From NCBI RefSeq assembly GCF_001404985.1, contig NZ_JRLF01000012.1:62001-126000 (forward strand): a stretch of DNA of 64,000 nt, given 5' to 3'. The stretch is from Flavobacterium aquidurense. Lineage in GTDB: Bacteria; Bacteroidota; Bacteroidia; Flavobacteriales; Flavobacteriaceae. A model generated the notes under the pieces. It saw only the letters and a program-made list of their open reading frames with translations. It ran no database searches and had not been told where the DNA came from. Positions within the stretch are counted from its first letter, which is position 1. Every line of letters begins with the position of its first letter. This document shows, piece by piece, positions 9,246 to 18,490 of the stretch. Position numbers and translations under genes: made by a program.

Positions 9246-10160
9246 ATGAACAATTTTATACTTATATTTTTCTTTCTTGCCTTAGGTCTCATCTTGCAAC
9301 ATATAAAGCAATTTCCAACTCACATTTATAAGGTTTTAAACAAAATTGTTATTTATATATGCCTCCCGGCAATAACCTTATATCATATTCCAAAAATAAA
9401 ATGGAGTACCGAATTGCTGTTTCCAATATTAGCTGGCTGGATTAGTTTTTTACTGGCTTTTGTATTTTTTCATTTTTTAGGTAAACGATTGGGGTGGTCG
9501 AATAAACTTATTGGCTGTTTGGTTCTTACGGCAGGATTAAGTAATTCATCTTTTTTAGGATATCCTATTATTGAAGCTTTATTTGGTAAAAAAGGATTAG
9601 AAACCGCTATTCTTGTAGATCAGCCCGGAACCTTTGTGGTGGTTTCTACTCTGGGGGTTTTTGTTGCAGCTTTTTATTCAAAAGGAAGTCCTGATAGCTT
9701 TAGTATATTCAAAAAAATAATCTTTTTTCCGCCTTTTATTACTTTTATGGTGGCTTGTTTAATGAATGTTTTTCAGTACGATCTGGATCAAAATCTACAA
9801 TATGTTTTGGTAAAAACAGGCAGTTTAGTAACGCCACTCGCTTTACTTTCAGTAGGATTACAACTTACCTTTGATCGAAAAAGCCAGCATTGGCGATTTC
9901 TTTGGCTCGGACTTTTCTTCAGGCTTATTGTAACGCCTCTTATAATTTTGGTAGTATATGTTTTTATTTTTGACCAGCATTCTGAGGCTATTAAAATAAC
10001 TATTATGGAAATTGCGATGGCACCCATGATTACAGGGGCAATCTTAGCATCGAGTTATGGTTTAAAACCAAAATTAAGCAGTATGATGATTGGTTTTGGA
10101 ATTCCTATTTCATTTTTAACACTGGCTATATGGTATTTTATCGTTAGTTTTGTCATTTAA
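9246..10160 (+). CDS. AEC family transporter (auxin efflux carrier type)
   Basis: 304 aa, about ten membrane helices in two five-helix halves: MNNFILIFFFLALGLILQHI at the start, and ASSYGLKPKLSSMMIGFGI opening the last helices. AEC carriers move small carboxylates (malate, malonate) or related anions. The conserved asparagine-rich GLSNSSFLGYP segment fits the family's crossing region. The start codon is supported by a TATTTTTG box 14 bp upstream. The MFS gene follows within 20 bp, suggesting an operon of two exporters. Confidence 0.85.
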   Translation: MNNFILIFFFLALGLILQHIKQFPTHIYKVLNKIVIYICLPAITLYHIPKIKWSTELLFPILAGWISFLLAFVFFHFLGKRLGWSNKLIGCLVLTAGLSNSSFLGYPIIEALFGKKGLETAILVDQPGTFVVVSTLGVFVAAFYSKGSPDSFSIFKKIIFFPPFITFMVACLMNVFQYDLDQNLQYVLVKTGSLVTPLALLSVGLQLTFDRKSQHWRFLWLGLFFRLIVTPLIILVVYVFIFDQHSEAIKITIMEIAMAPMITGAILASSYGLKPKLSSMMIGFGIPISFLTLAIWYFIVSFVI

Positions 10161-10177
10161 TTTTGGTTAAAACAATC

Positions 10178-11398
10178 ATGAATTCATCTACACAAACAAT
10201 TGCTGCTGACAGCAATGCTTTAGTTCAAAAAACAGTTTACTCAGTCTTATTTTCAATTGCATTTGCACATTTATTAAACGACTTAATGCAGGCAGTAATT
10301 CCTGCAACTTATCCTATTTTAAAGGAAAACTTCAGTTTAAGTTTTACACAAATTGGGTTAATTACATTTGTTTTTCAGCTTACAGCATCTTTATTACAGC
10401 CTTTTGTTGGTCTCTATACAGATAAAAAGCCAAAACCATATTCACTTGTAATCTCTATGATTTTTACCATTGTAGGATTAGGGTTATTGTCTTTTGCCAG
10501 CTCTTTCTGGATGATATTGGTTTCAGTTGCTTTTGTAGGTATAGGATCGTCTATTTTTCATCCCGAAGCTTCAAGAGTAGCTTTTTTGGGTTCCGGAGGT
10601 AAACGTGGACTGGCACAATCAATTTTTCAATTAGGAGGAAATGCAGGAAGCGCAATTGGTCCTTTATTAGTAGCACTGGTAGTTGCACCACATGGACAAT
10701 CTTATGTAATTTGGTTTGTAATTGCCGGAGTTATCGGAATTCTGATTTTATCGAGAATTGCACTTTGGTATGAAAATCATATGGCGCTGAGAGCTGCTAA
10801 AAAATCAGGTTTAGAAGAAGAGAAAGTGTTATTGTCAAACAAGAAAATTACAATTTCCATTATTGTTTTATTGTTGTTGATCTTTTCAAAATTCTTTTAT
10901 ATGGCTAGTATGTCAAGTTATTTTACTTTTTATTTAATGAGTAAATTTTCTATGTCAGTACAGGATTCTCAATTATACTTATTTATTTTTCTGGCTTCTG
11001 TGGCAGCTGGTACTTTAATAGGCGGTCCTTTAGGAGACCATTTTGGAAGAAAATATATTATCTGGTTTTCTATTTTAGGTGCGGCACCATTTACCTTGCT
11101 TTTGCCTTATGCTAATTTGTTCTGGACAGGTATTTTGGCTGTAATTATCGGGATTATAATTGCTTCGGCATTTTCTGCAATATTGGTTTTTGCACAGGAA
11201 TTAAAACCGGGAAAAGTGGGCATGATTTCAGGTTTGTTCTTCGGATTTGCTTTTGGAATGGGAGGTTTAGGATCTGCTATTTTGGGCTATGTTGCAGATC
11301 AAACCAGTATTGAATATGTCTATAAAGTAAGTTCTTACCTGCCATTGATTGGCGTTCTGGCTTATTTTTTACCAAACATTCAAAAGAAGAAGAATTAA
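10178..11398 (+). CDS. MFS exporter, Fsr (fosmidomycin resistance) type
   Basis: 406 aa from the ATG at 10178. A longer frame would need a TTG at 10163, which I consider less likely. There are twelve predicted helices. The N-terminal AHLLNDLMQAVIPATYPIL and GLYTDKKPKPYS are typical of Fsr-like major facilitator proteins, which confer fosmidomycin efflux in E. coli. The actual substrate here is not known. It is 17 bp behind the AEC gene and probably co-transcribed with it. Confidence 0.85.
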   Translation: MNSSTQTIAADSNALVQKTVYSVLFSIAFAHLLNDLMQAVIPATYPILKENFSLSFTQIGLITFVFQLTASLLQPFVGLYTDKKPKPYSLVISMIFTIVGLGLLSFASSFWMILVSVAFVGIGSSIFHPEASRVAFLGSGGKRGLAQSIFQLGGNAGSAIGPLLVALVVAPHGQSYVIWFVIAGVIGILILSRIALWYENHMALRAAKKSGLEEEKVLLSNKKITISIIVLLLLIFSKFFYMASMSSYFTFYLMSKFSMSVQDSQLYLFIFLASVAAGTLIGGPLGDHFGRKYIIWFSILGAAPFTLLLPYANLFWTGILAVIIGIIIASAFSAILVFAQELKPGKVGMISGLFFGFAFGMGGLGSAILGYVADQTSIEYVYKVSSYLPLIGVLAYFLPNIQKKKN

Positions 11399-11574
11399 GA
11401 TAGATTTTTTTCTCAGTAAAAGTTTTCTTTAAATGGTTTAGTATTTTGCACATAGTTTTTAGAATTTAAATACTAACTCGATAGAAAAAATAGAATTTTA
11501 ACTTATTTTTAAAAAATTGATGTTTTCCTTATCTGTTTTTTAGTTAATTTTAGATGAACTAAAAAAATATAATT

Positions 11575-12213
11575 ATGTCAACATTAAGATTAGGAGATAT
11601 TGCTCCAGATTTTCATGCAGAAACAACCGAAGGGCCAATCAATTTTCATGAATGGTTAGGAGATTCATGGGGTGTTTTATTTTCGCATCCTGCAGATTTT
11701 ACCCCTGTTTGTACAACAGAATTAGGAACAGTTGCCAATTATGTTCCTGAATTTAAAAAAAGAAATACAAAAGTTATTGCGTTGAGTGTAGATGGTCTTG
11801 AGTCACACAAAGAATGGATTAAAGACATTAATGAAACTCAAAATACAACCGTTAACTTTCCTATAATTGCTGACGAAGACAAAAAGATAGCGACTTTATA
11901 TGATATGCTGCATCCTAATGCAAGTGAAAAATTTACAGTACGTTCTGTTTTTGTAATTGGACCTGATAAAAAAATAAAGTTGACATTGACTTATCCGGCA
12001 TCAACAGGAAGAAATTTTGATGAATTACTTCGTGTTATCGATAGTTTACAATTAACCGCAGATTACAGTGTAGCAACTCCTGCCAACTGGAAAGACGGTG
12101 AAGATGTTGTTATTACACCTGCTGTTCCGGATAGTGATATTCCGGCGAAATTTCCAAAAGGACATACCCCTATCAAACCTTATTTGCGAATGACACCGCA
12201 ACCTAATAAATAA
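11575..12213 (+). CDS. 1-Cys peroxiredoxin (Prx6 type)
   Basis: 212 aa. The peroxidatic cysteine is Cys46 in HPADFTPVCTTELG; it is the only cysteine in the protein, so no resolving cysteine is present. The long C-terminal extension with VATPANWKDGEDVVI is typical of Prx6. It reduces hydrogen peroxide and alkyl hydroperoxides in the cytoplasm. The reductant is not evident, but bacillithiol is a candidate because bshC is present at 59720. It ends in a convergent repeat opposite the antiporter gene. Confidence 0.93.
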   Translation: MSTLRLGDIAPDFHAETTEGPINFHEWLGDSWGVLFSHPADFTPVCTTELGTVANYVPEFKKRNTKVIALSVDGLESHKEWIKDINETQNTTVNFPIIADEDKKIATLYDMLHPNASEKFTVRSVFVIGPDKKIKLTLTYPASTGRNFDELLRVIDSLQLTADYSVATPANWKDGEDVVITPAVPDSDIPAKFPKGHTPIKPYLRMTPQPNK

Positions 12214-12305
12214 GTTTCTAAGTTGCTGAGAGGCTAAGTTTCTAAGATTTAAAAGTTTTATATAAAAAAACTCAGCATCTTAGAAACTTAGCCTCTTAGT
12301 AACTT
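12213..12305. repeat. Word-palindrome repeat, CTAAGTTTCTAAG type
   Basis: Tandem CTAAGTT-type words (12213-12247) face their reverse complement (12271-12305). The core pairs perfectly over 18 bp (12230-12247 with 12278-12295). It lies between convergent genes and could serve as a two-way terminator. A second copy of the same word family is at 50705-50790. Confidence 0.8.
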
Positions 12306-12308
12306 TAT

Positions 12309-14558
12309 TTATAACTCTACATGAACACTCTTTTTCATGAGTTCGTTCATTCGTTTTTTATCACCCACAACCCAAATAATATCATTTTTTTCTAAAAGCA
12401 ATTGTGATTCCGGATTTAAAATTCGATTACCGTTTCTTTCGATTCCCACTACAAGTCCGCCAGTTTTACCTCTAAACTGACCAATGCTTTTTTGGATAAA
12501 TTCCTGATTAAAAATTTCCATTTGGCGCAATACAATATCTGATTCATCGATGTTTTTAGCAGCTTCAATTTCCTTTTGCAAATAATTCGTAAACTGTGTA
12601 ATTTGCTCGTCTGTACCAATAACACAAATTTCGTCACCGGGAAATAAACGTTCGTTTTTAGTAGGGATCGGGATTGTGATTTCACCACGTCTGATAAAAG
12701 CAATATTGATTCCCATATTTTCCCTAATGCGTAATTCTTCTAAAGTTTTACCAGCCAGATTTGATTCTTTACCAATATCAAAAATAGACATGTGACCGTC
12801 CCAAGGCATTAAATTGGCATATCTTCTGTCGATCTTTTTGTTTTCGCGATCGTTTAGGTTCTTTAAAAAGTGATTTTCGATTTTATGATATTGTTCGTTT
12901 AATCTTTTAGGAAACAATTGATAAGCTCCAATTGCAATTATCAAAGCCACAAAAGCTACTAAAGGCGAGAAAAAGATATTCAATAAAAAACCAACGAAAA
13001 ATAAACCAAGGCTCATTCTAATCAATATCAGCATCAAAAGTGCGCCACGATATTTTCGTTCTTCCCAAAGTTCTTCTACTTCGGTAACTTTTACACGTCG
13101 CAAAGAAAGTGCCCATAAAAAAGGTGCAATTACAACCAGTGTAATCAATGCAGCAAGAGTATTGCCAAAGCGTGTATCAGCGACTAAAGGCGCTACAAAT
13201 TTAGCCGACAATAATATAATAGCTGTAATAATTATAGTATGTAATATTATCTGAGTTATAGAAGCACGAAGAACAATCTGCCATGTACTAACAGATTTTA
13301 TTGCTTGTGCATTTACACTATATCGGTTAATATTTTTAATCCATTTTTTAGGTAATTTTTGCTCTAAATATCCAGAAAACGGATCAGAATATTTAATCAA
13401 AAATGGAGTCGTAAATGTTGTTATTGCAGATACAGCTACAATTATAGGATATAAAAAATCACTCGTTACCTTAAGCGTCATACCAAGAGTCGCAATAATA
13501 AACGAAAACTCCCCAATTTGCGCCAAACTCATACCTGTCTGAACAGATTGCTTCAGTGGTTGTCCTGATAATAAAGCTCCGATAGATGAACTAAATGCTT
13601 TACCAAAAATAGTCAGAAGGGTTATTAAGGCAACCGGCAACATATAGGTCACCAAAGTTTCCGGATTAATTAACATTCCCACAGATACAAAGAAAACAGC
13701 GCCAAATAAATCTTTTACAGGCTGGATCAAATGTTCAATTTTTTCGGCTTGTGTAGTTTCTGCAATAATAGATCCCATAATAAATGCACCAAGAGCAGGG
13801 GAGAAGCCTACATTTGCGGCAAACATAACCATCATTAAACAAAGTGCTAACGATATAATCAGCAACATTTCATCTGTTAAAAGATGTTTTGCCTTTTTAA
13901 GGATTGTTGGAATGATAAAGATTCCGCCTAAAAACCATATAATTAAAAAGAAGATTAATTTTAAAACAGATTGTAATAATGCACCGCCTGAAACCTGGTC
14001 GCTCACTGCAATTGTTGATAATAGAACTAACATTAAAATCGCGACGATATCTTCAACGATTAAGGCACCAAATACAATTCCGGCAAACTTTTTTCCTTTA
14101 ACTCCCAGTTCATCAAACGCCCGAATAATGATGGTTGTCGATGAAATTGAAAGTGTTGCCCCCAGAAAAATACTATCCATTTTTCCCCAACCCATCCATT
14201 GCCCAACGCAATAACCAATGAGTGTCATGAATAAAATTTGGGTTATGGCGGTGATGGAAGAAGTTCCTCCAACTTTCATTAATTTCTTAAAACTAAATTC
14301 GAGTCCAAGGCTAAATAGTAAAAAGATAACCCCAATTTCAGCCCATACTTCAACGCTTTTCATATCTGTTATAGATGGGAAAAAGTCAAAGTGATTTCCA
14401 GCTAAAAATCCTGCAATCAAATAACCTAAAACTAAAGGCTGTTTCATTTTTTTAAATATCAAAACAGCAATTCCAGCGGTCATCAGGATTAATCCCAAGT
14501 CGCTGATAAGGGGTTGTAAGTGGTGTGTAGTTTCTGCAGCGGCGTTTAAGGCAATCAT
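12309..14558 (-). CDS. CPA2 cation:proton antiporter with two TrkA-C domains
   Basis: 749 aa. The N-terminal part (about 15-390) has the Na+/H+ exchanger fold with PLVLGYLIAGFLAGN and VEDIVAILML, as in KefB/KefC/YbaL. A second hydrophobic region (about 420-530) follows. The C terminus carries two TrkA-C ligand-binding domains (about 600-665 and 690-745) but no clear RCK-N Rossmann domain, unlike KefC. It exchanges K+ or Na+ for protons at the inner membrane. The exact ion is unproven. The gene stands alone on the minus strand. Confidence 0.88.
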   Translation of the reverse strand: MIALNAAAETTHHLQPLISDLGLILMTAGIAVLIFKKMKQPLVLGYLIAGFLAGNHFDFFPSITDMKSVEVWAEIGVIFLLFSLGLEFSFKKLMKVGGTSSITAITQILFMTLIGYCVGQWMGWGKMDSIFLGATLSISSTTIIIRAFDELGVKGKKFAGIVFGALIVEDIVAILMLVLLSTIAVSDQVSGGALLQSVLKLIFFLIIWFLGGIFIIPTILKKAKHLLTDEMLLIISLALCLMMVMFAANVGFSPALGAFIMGSIIAETTQAEKIEHLIQPVKDLFGAVFFVSVGMLINPETLVTYMLPVALITLLTIFGKAFSSSIGALLSGQPLKQSVQTGMSLAQIGEFSFIIATLGMTLKVTSDFLYPIIVAVSAITTFTTPFLIKYSDPFSGYLEQKLPKKWIKNINRYSVNAQAIKSVSTWQIVLRASITQIILHTIIITAIILLSAKFVAPLVADTRFGNTLAALITLVVIAPFLWALSLRRVKVTEVEELWEERKYRGALLMLILIRMSLGLFFVGFLLNIFFSPLVAFVALIIAIGAYQLFPKRLNEQYHKIENHFLKNLNDRENKKIDRRYANLMPWDGHMSIFDIGKESNLAGKTLEELRIRENMGINIAFIRRGEITIPIPTKNERLFPGDEICVIGTDEQITQFTNYLQKEIEAAKNIDESDIVLRQMEIFNQEFIQKSIGQFRGKTGGLVVGIERNGNRILNPESQLLLEKNDIIWVVGDKKRMNELMKKSVHVEL

Positions 14559-14577
14559 AAAGTGGTATTTTATATTA

Positions 14578-14731
14578 AGGAGCTAATCCAGCTTTCCATT
14601 TCAAGCTTTTACTCAAAGCGCCTATTTTTTAAGCAGTTCCAGTTGCTTCTCCCGAGGCTTCGGGAGTGCTCTGTACCTGCGAAAAAATATGGCTTTTTTC
14701 GTAAAAGGCTTTTCATTGCAATCTGGGCTAA
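14578..14731. repeat. REP-like element C, degenerate and long copy
   Basis: The left end AGGAGCTAATCCAGCTTTC and the right end CAATCTGGGCTA resemble the ends of the two elements at 23579 and 24891. The middle is longer and carries its own CTCCCGAGGCTTCGGGAG hairpin (about 14650-14667). The apparent 67-aa frame over it is not convincing as a gene. Confidence 0.55.
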
Positions 14732-14749
14732 ATTCCCGGTATTAAATAA

Positions 14750-14777
14750 AAAAAGCTATCGATAAAGATAGCTTTTT
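14750..14777 (-). terminator. Intrinsic terminator of purB
   Basis: An 11-bp perfect stem pairs 14750-14760 with 14767-14777, 25 bp beyond the purB stop. On the minus strand the descending arm ends in a U run. Confidence 0.8.
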
Positions 14778-14801
14778 TTGAGAAAATATTTTTAGTTTTC
14801 T

Positions 14802-16148
14802 TTAAATTCCTACGTAATTACTAGGAGTAATCGCCATTAATTCTGCTCTTACAGCATCAGAAACTTCTAAAGTTGCAATAAAATTATGAATCGCTTTTTT
14901 GTCGATTGCCTCGTTAGTTCTTGTCAAACCTTTTAATGCTTCGTAAGGATTTGGATATGCTTCGCGACGCAAAATAGTCTGAATAGCTTCTGCTACAACA
15001 GCCCAGTTTTTTTCTAAATCTTCAGCAAATTTAGCTTCGTTTAATAGTAATTTATTCAATCCTTTTAATGAAGCTTCAAAGGCAATAATTGTGTGTCCTA
15101 TTGGCACGCCAATATTACGTAAAACAGTACTGTCAGTTAAATCACGTTGTAATCTTGATACGGGTAATTTAGCCGCCAGATGTTCAAAAATAGCATTTGC
15201 GATTCCTAAGTTTCCTTCTGAATTTTCAAAATCAATAGGATTAACTTTATGTGGCATAGCAGAAGATCCAATTTCTCCGGCTTTGATTTTTTGTTTAAAA
15301 TAATCCATTGAAACATAGGTCCAGATATCGCGGTCTAAATCTATAACGATAGTATTGATTCTTTTTAAGGCATCAAAAAATGCGGCAAAATGATCGTAAT
15401 GTTCTATTTGAGTTGTTGGAAAAGAGTGGTGCAAACCAAGATCTGTTTCAACAAATTTATTACCAAATTGTTTCCAGTCAATTTGTGGGTATGCCACATG
15501 ATGTGCATTGTAGTTTCCTGTTGCTCCACCAAATTTAGCAGCAAACGGAATATTAAACAACAAACGCATTTGCTCTTCAAGACGTTCTACAAATACCAAA
15601 ATTTCTTTACCCAAACGAGTAGGAGAAGCCGGTTGTCCGTGTGTACGTGCTAACATCGGAATGTCTTTCCATTCTACGCTTAATTCTTTTAACTTAGAGA
15701 TTAAAGTAATTAGCGATGGTAAATAAACCTGCTCAAAAGCATCTTTTGTAGAAAGCGGAATTGCAGTGTTATTAATATCCTGAGACGTTAAGCCAAAGTG
15801 AATGAACTCTTTATATTGAGATAAGCCTAATTTTTCAAAAGCATCCTTGATAAAGTATTCTACCGCTTTTACATCATGGTTGGTTACTTTTTCTGTTTCT
15901 TTTATCCAAAGAGCATCTTCTGTCGAGAAATTTTTATAGATATCACGTAAACTGTCAAATAAATTTGGATTTACATCTGTAAGTTGTGGCAAAGGAACTT
16001 CGCACAAAGCAATAAAATATTCAATTTCAACTAATACGCGGTATTTGATCAGAGCTTCTTCAGAGAAAAATGGTGCTAATGAAAGGGTCTTACTTCTATA
16101 TCGTCCGTCGATTGGTGATATAGCATTCAATTCGTTTAGAGTAGTCAT
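14802..16148 (-). CDS. purB: Adenylosuccinate lyase
   Basis: 448 aa, normal for the family. The fumarase/aspartase signature GSSAMPHKVNP is at about residue 292, with the flexible catalytic loop serine. TSQDINNTAI and RTHGQPASPTRLGKE hold the other conserved active-site residues. It removes fumarate from SAICAR and adenylosuccinate in purine synthesis. It is a single-gene unit: a TATATTTG box lies upstream at 16174-16181 and a terminator downstream. Confidence 0.97.
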   Translation of the reverse strand: MTTLNELNAISPIDGRYRSKTLSLAPFFSEEALIKYRVLVEIEYFIALCEVPLPQLTDVNPNLFDSLRDIYKNFSTEDALWIKETEKVTNHDVKAVEYFIKDAFEKLGLSQYKEFIHFGLTSQDINNTAIPLSTKDAFEQVYLPSLITLISKLKELSVEWKDIPMLARTHGQPASPTRLGKEILVFVERLEEQMRLLFNIPFAAKFGGATGNYNAHHVAYPQIDWKQFGNKFVETDLGLHHSFPTTQIEHYDHFAAFFDALKRINTIVIDLDRDIWTYVSMDYFKQKIKAGEIGSSAMPHKVNPIDFENSEGNLGIANAIFEHLAAKLPVSRLQRDLTDSTVLRNIGVPIGHTIIAFEASLKGLNKLLLNEAKFAEDLEKNWAVVAEAIQTILRREAYPNPYEALKGLTRTNEAIDKKAIHNFIATLEVSDAVRAELMAITPSNYVGI

Positions 16149-16173
16149 TGTTATGTTGTTTTTTCGAAAGGCA

Positions 16174-16181
16174 CAAATATA
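16174..16181 (-). promoter_or_regulatory. TAnnTTTG box before purB
   Basis: TATATTTG on the minus strand, 25 bp upstream of the purB ATG. Confidence 0.5.
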
Positions 16182-16238
16182 AGCTATTGTTAAAACTTCT
16201 GAAAATTACCGAAGAGTTATTATGGCAGAAACTAATAA

Positions 16239-16931
16239 TTAAATTATTGTTTTGAAAATTTTGTCCCAAATAGTAAAATACAAGCCAAAATTATGAGATT
16301 CATTTTTATGATGGTCTGCATGAAATTTTGTGGTCGATATCCATTTTGTAACGTAACTTTTATACCAGAAAGCAGGAAAAATATCCGTTTTTAAATGTCC
16401 AAATATTCCGTATGAAAGATTTAAAACCAGGTAAATAATAATACTGATAAAGTTAAAATGAAATAATGTAATCGAAGAAAGCCAAATAATACCAAACCCT
16501 AAAGTTTCTATAGGATGAAGTACAAATAAGCTATAGACACTCGTTTCGATATGGGTATGATGAAGCTGATGAATTGGGTAAAACCATTTTAGATGATGTA
16601 CCAAATAATGAAAACAAAACATAAAAAAATCCATTAAAAAAATCAGCAATAAAGTATCTAATATTATGGATAGAATTGATGGTGTAAAATCTACTTTCAT
16701 GATTTCAAAATAATAGAACTCATATCCTAAAAGAGTGATGAATGTATTACAAATAAGAGTTGTGAAAATCCATTTTCTGTCTTTTTTATTGAGTTTGGTA
16801 TTTTCAGGTTCTATTATTTTGCCAAGTAAGACAGAAAGAAATAAAAGAGTTGCATTTTCTGCCAGAAAGAAAATGAAAAGTATAAATAAATTAAACTGCG
16901 ATAGTTGTTGTAACCAGCTTTCAAAAATCAT
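16239..16931 (-). CDS. Fatty acid hydroxylase / sterol desaturase family membrane enzyme
   Basis: 230 aa with about five membrane helices and the eight-histidine di-iron signature: HYLVHH (108-113), HQLHH (121-125) and HADHH near residue 208. Family members hydroxylate or desaturate lipids at the cytoplasmic membrane. The substrate may be a fatty acid, hopanoid, carotenoid or sulfonolipid base, and sequence cannot decide. Its ATG overlaps the stop of the upstream sirtuin gene by 4 bp (16928-16931), which indicates translational coupling. Confidence 0.85.
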   Translation of the reverse strand: MIFESWLQQLSQFNLFILFIFFLAENATLLFLSVLLGKIIEPENTKLNKKDRKWIFTTLICNTFITLLGYEFYYFEIMKVDFTPSILSIILDTLLLIFLMDFFMFCFHYLVHHLKWFYPIHQLHHTHIETSVYSLFVLHPIETLGFGIIWLSSITLFHFNFISIIIYLVLNLSYGIFGHLKTDIFPAFWYKSYVTKWISTTKFHADHHKNESHNFGLYFTIWDKIFKTII

Positions 16932-17632
16932 GTATTCTTTTCTATTTCAAATAATCTTTCTCTTAATTGCGCTACACCTTCAGACGCGATTTTAGCGATA
17001 ACTTCCACTTTATTCTGAATATTAGGGATTGCTATTGGTTTTGGATCAATATAAAATACCGGTGTAATACTATACGTATATGATATTAGTCCTGCGGCAG
17101 GATATACTTGAAGTGAAGTTCCTATTACTGCAAAATAATCTGCAGTTTCGGTAATTTCTATAGCTTCTTCAAGAGCGGGAACATCTTCGCCAAACCAAAC
17201 AATATGCGGACGCAATTGATGTCCGTTTTCATCCAGATCACCAGTATATAAATCCTCTTTCCAATCCAGAATTAAATCACGATTTTTAGTACTTCTTACT
17301 TTTAGTAATTCGCCATGTAAGTGCAGAACCTTTGTACTTCCGGCACGTTCATGCAAATCATCTACATTTTGAGTAATAATGTGCACATCAAAATCCTGTT
17401 CTAATTCGGCTAAGATTGTATGACCTGAATTAGGTTCAACTTGTTTCAGTTGTTGGCGTCTTTTATTATAAAAGTCCAAAACCAATTTCTGATTTTGATG
17501 CCACCCTTCAGGCGTTGCAACGTCCATTACGTTGTGACCTTCCCATAAACCATCACTGTCCCTAAAAGTTTTAATGCCACTTTCAGCACTAATTCCGGCT
17601 CCGGTTAAAACAACCAATTTCTTTTTCATCAT
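16928..17632 (-). CDS. Sir2-family NAD-dependent deacylase, cysteine-free
   Basis: 234 aa from the ATG at 17632. The TTG at 17638 is an unlikely alternative. GAGISAESGI (residues 11-20) binds NAD, and TQNVDDLHERAG and the catalytic HGE (His106) are intact. Tyr55 and Arg58 in DFYNKRR match the YxxR pair of class III (SIRT5/CobB-like) enzymes, which prefer succinyl or malonyl groups. The protein has no cysteine at all, so the usual four-Cys zinc site is missing. It overlaps the membrane hydroxylase gene by 4 bp. Confidence 0.9.
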   Translation of the reverse strand: MMKKKLVVLTGAGISAESGIKTFRDSDGLWEGHNVMDVATPEGWHQNQKLVLDFYNKRRQQLKQVEPNSGHTILAELEQDFDVHIITQNVDDLHERAGSTKVLHLHGELLKVRSTKNRDLILDWKEDLYTGDLDENGHQLRPHIVWFGEDVPALEEAIEITETADYFAVIGTSLQVYPAAGLISYTYSITPVFYIDPKPIAIPNIQNKVEVIAKIASEGVAQLRERLFEIEKNT

Positions 17633-17939
17633 ATTCAATTAAAAGATAAAAATAGCGAATAAAAGAATTAAAGCCTATACTTTGTGCCGTTAGCTATTAA
17701 ATGTTGGTAGAAATAGGAATTACAATAAATTTAGCCTGCTGTAGGTACATAATAGCGGTCGTTTTGTTGTATACCTACGGCACGCCGGTGAATATCAAAA
17801 AACTAATTACTAATATTCTGTACTTAAAGGCATATTTTGACTTTTGATTTTTACAGATAATAAAAGCGTATTTATACTTATTGTCCGGTTGATGCAAATT
17901 ATTTAATTTTAAGGGAGCACAAATCAAAATGGCTATTCA
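17633..17939. other. Intergenic region with one hairpin and a four-codon leader
   Basis: No gene is evident in these 307 bp. A near-perfect inverted repeat (GCTGTAGGTAC at 17738-17748 against ATACCTACGGC at 17771-17781) resembles a dispersed intergenic repeat. Close to the next gene, a mini-frame ATG GCT ATT CAA TGA (17930-17944) overlaps the APS kinase start codon, and an AGGGAG stretch sits near 17912. The promoter of the following operon must lie here, but I cannot place it. Confidence 0.5.
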
Positions 17940-18473
17940 ATGATTTTAATACAGTTTACAGGATTGTCAGGTTCAGGTAAAACGACATTAGCGCATAATG
18001 TTCGCCACTTGCTAATGGATAAAAGTTATAAAGTCGAAATAGTGGACGGAGATGTTTATCGAAAAACCATTTGCAGTGATTTAGGATTTTCAAAAGAGGA
18101 CAGATGCGAAAATATCAGACGTTTGTTTATGGTAGGCCAAAATTTTATCGAAGAAAATACAATCGTTTTAATGTCAGTTATTAATCCTTATGAAAATCTG
18201 CGTAATGAACTCAGAACTTATGAGTTTGTGCGAACTGTATATTTAGACTGTTCCATAAATAATCTTATTAAAAGAGATCCAAAAGGGCTGTATAAAAAAG
18301 CTTTGCTGCCTGATAATGACTTTAATAAAATTAATAATTTTACAGGAATAAGCGATGTTTTTGAGGTTCCGTCTAATGCAGATTTAGTTTTAAGGACTGA
18401 TTTGGAAACTGAAATTTTTTCGACTGATAAACTTTATAATTTTATCCTTAATAATTTATCTGATTTTGAATAA
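17940..18473 (+). CDS. cysC: Adenylyl-sulfate (APS) kinase
   Basis: 177 aa, a stand-alone APS kinase. The P-loop is GLSGSGKTT (8-16), and DGDVYRKTICSDLGFSKEDR (36-55) matches the family's DGDNIR...DLGFS...R signature. DPKGLYKKA and NNFTGI form the APS lid. It phosphorylates APS at the 3' position to give PAPS, the sulfate donor. A sulfotransferase gene lies two genes downstream, so the PAPS is probably made for sulfation, not for sulfate reduction. No ATP sulfurylase (cysD/cysN or sat) is in the window. Confidence 0.9.
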   Translation: MILIQFTGLSGSGKTTLAHNVRHLLMDKSYKVEIVDGDVYRKTICSDLGFSKEDRCENIRRLFMVGQNFIEENTIVLMSVINPYENLRNELRTYEFVRTVYLDCSINNLIKRDPKGLYKKALLPDNDFNKINNFTGISDVFEVPSNADLVLRTDLETEIFSTDKLYNFILNNLSDFE

Positions 18474-18490
18474 TTTAATACTTTCAGCAT

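Noticed and set aside
14562..14765. 67-codon open frame downstream of the antiporter start
   Set aside because: It lies over a degenerate REP-like element and a terminator, and its translation has no conserved character.
17633..17939. Possible tRNA or riboswitch in the 307-bp gap
   Set aside because: I found no cloverleaf, no conserved riboswitch core and no clear terminator. Only a short hairpin is present.
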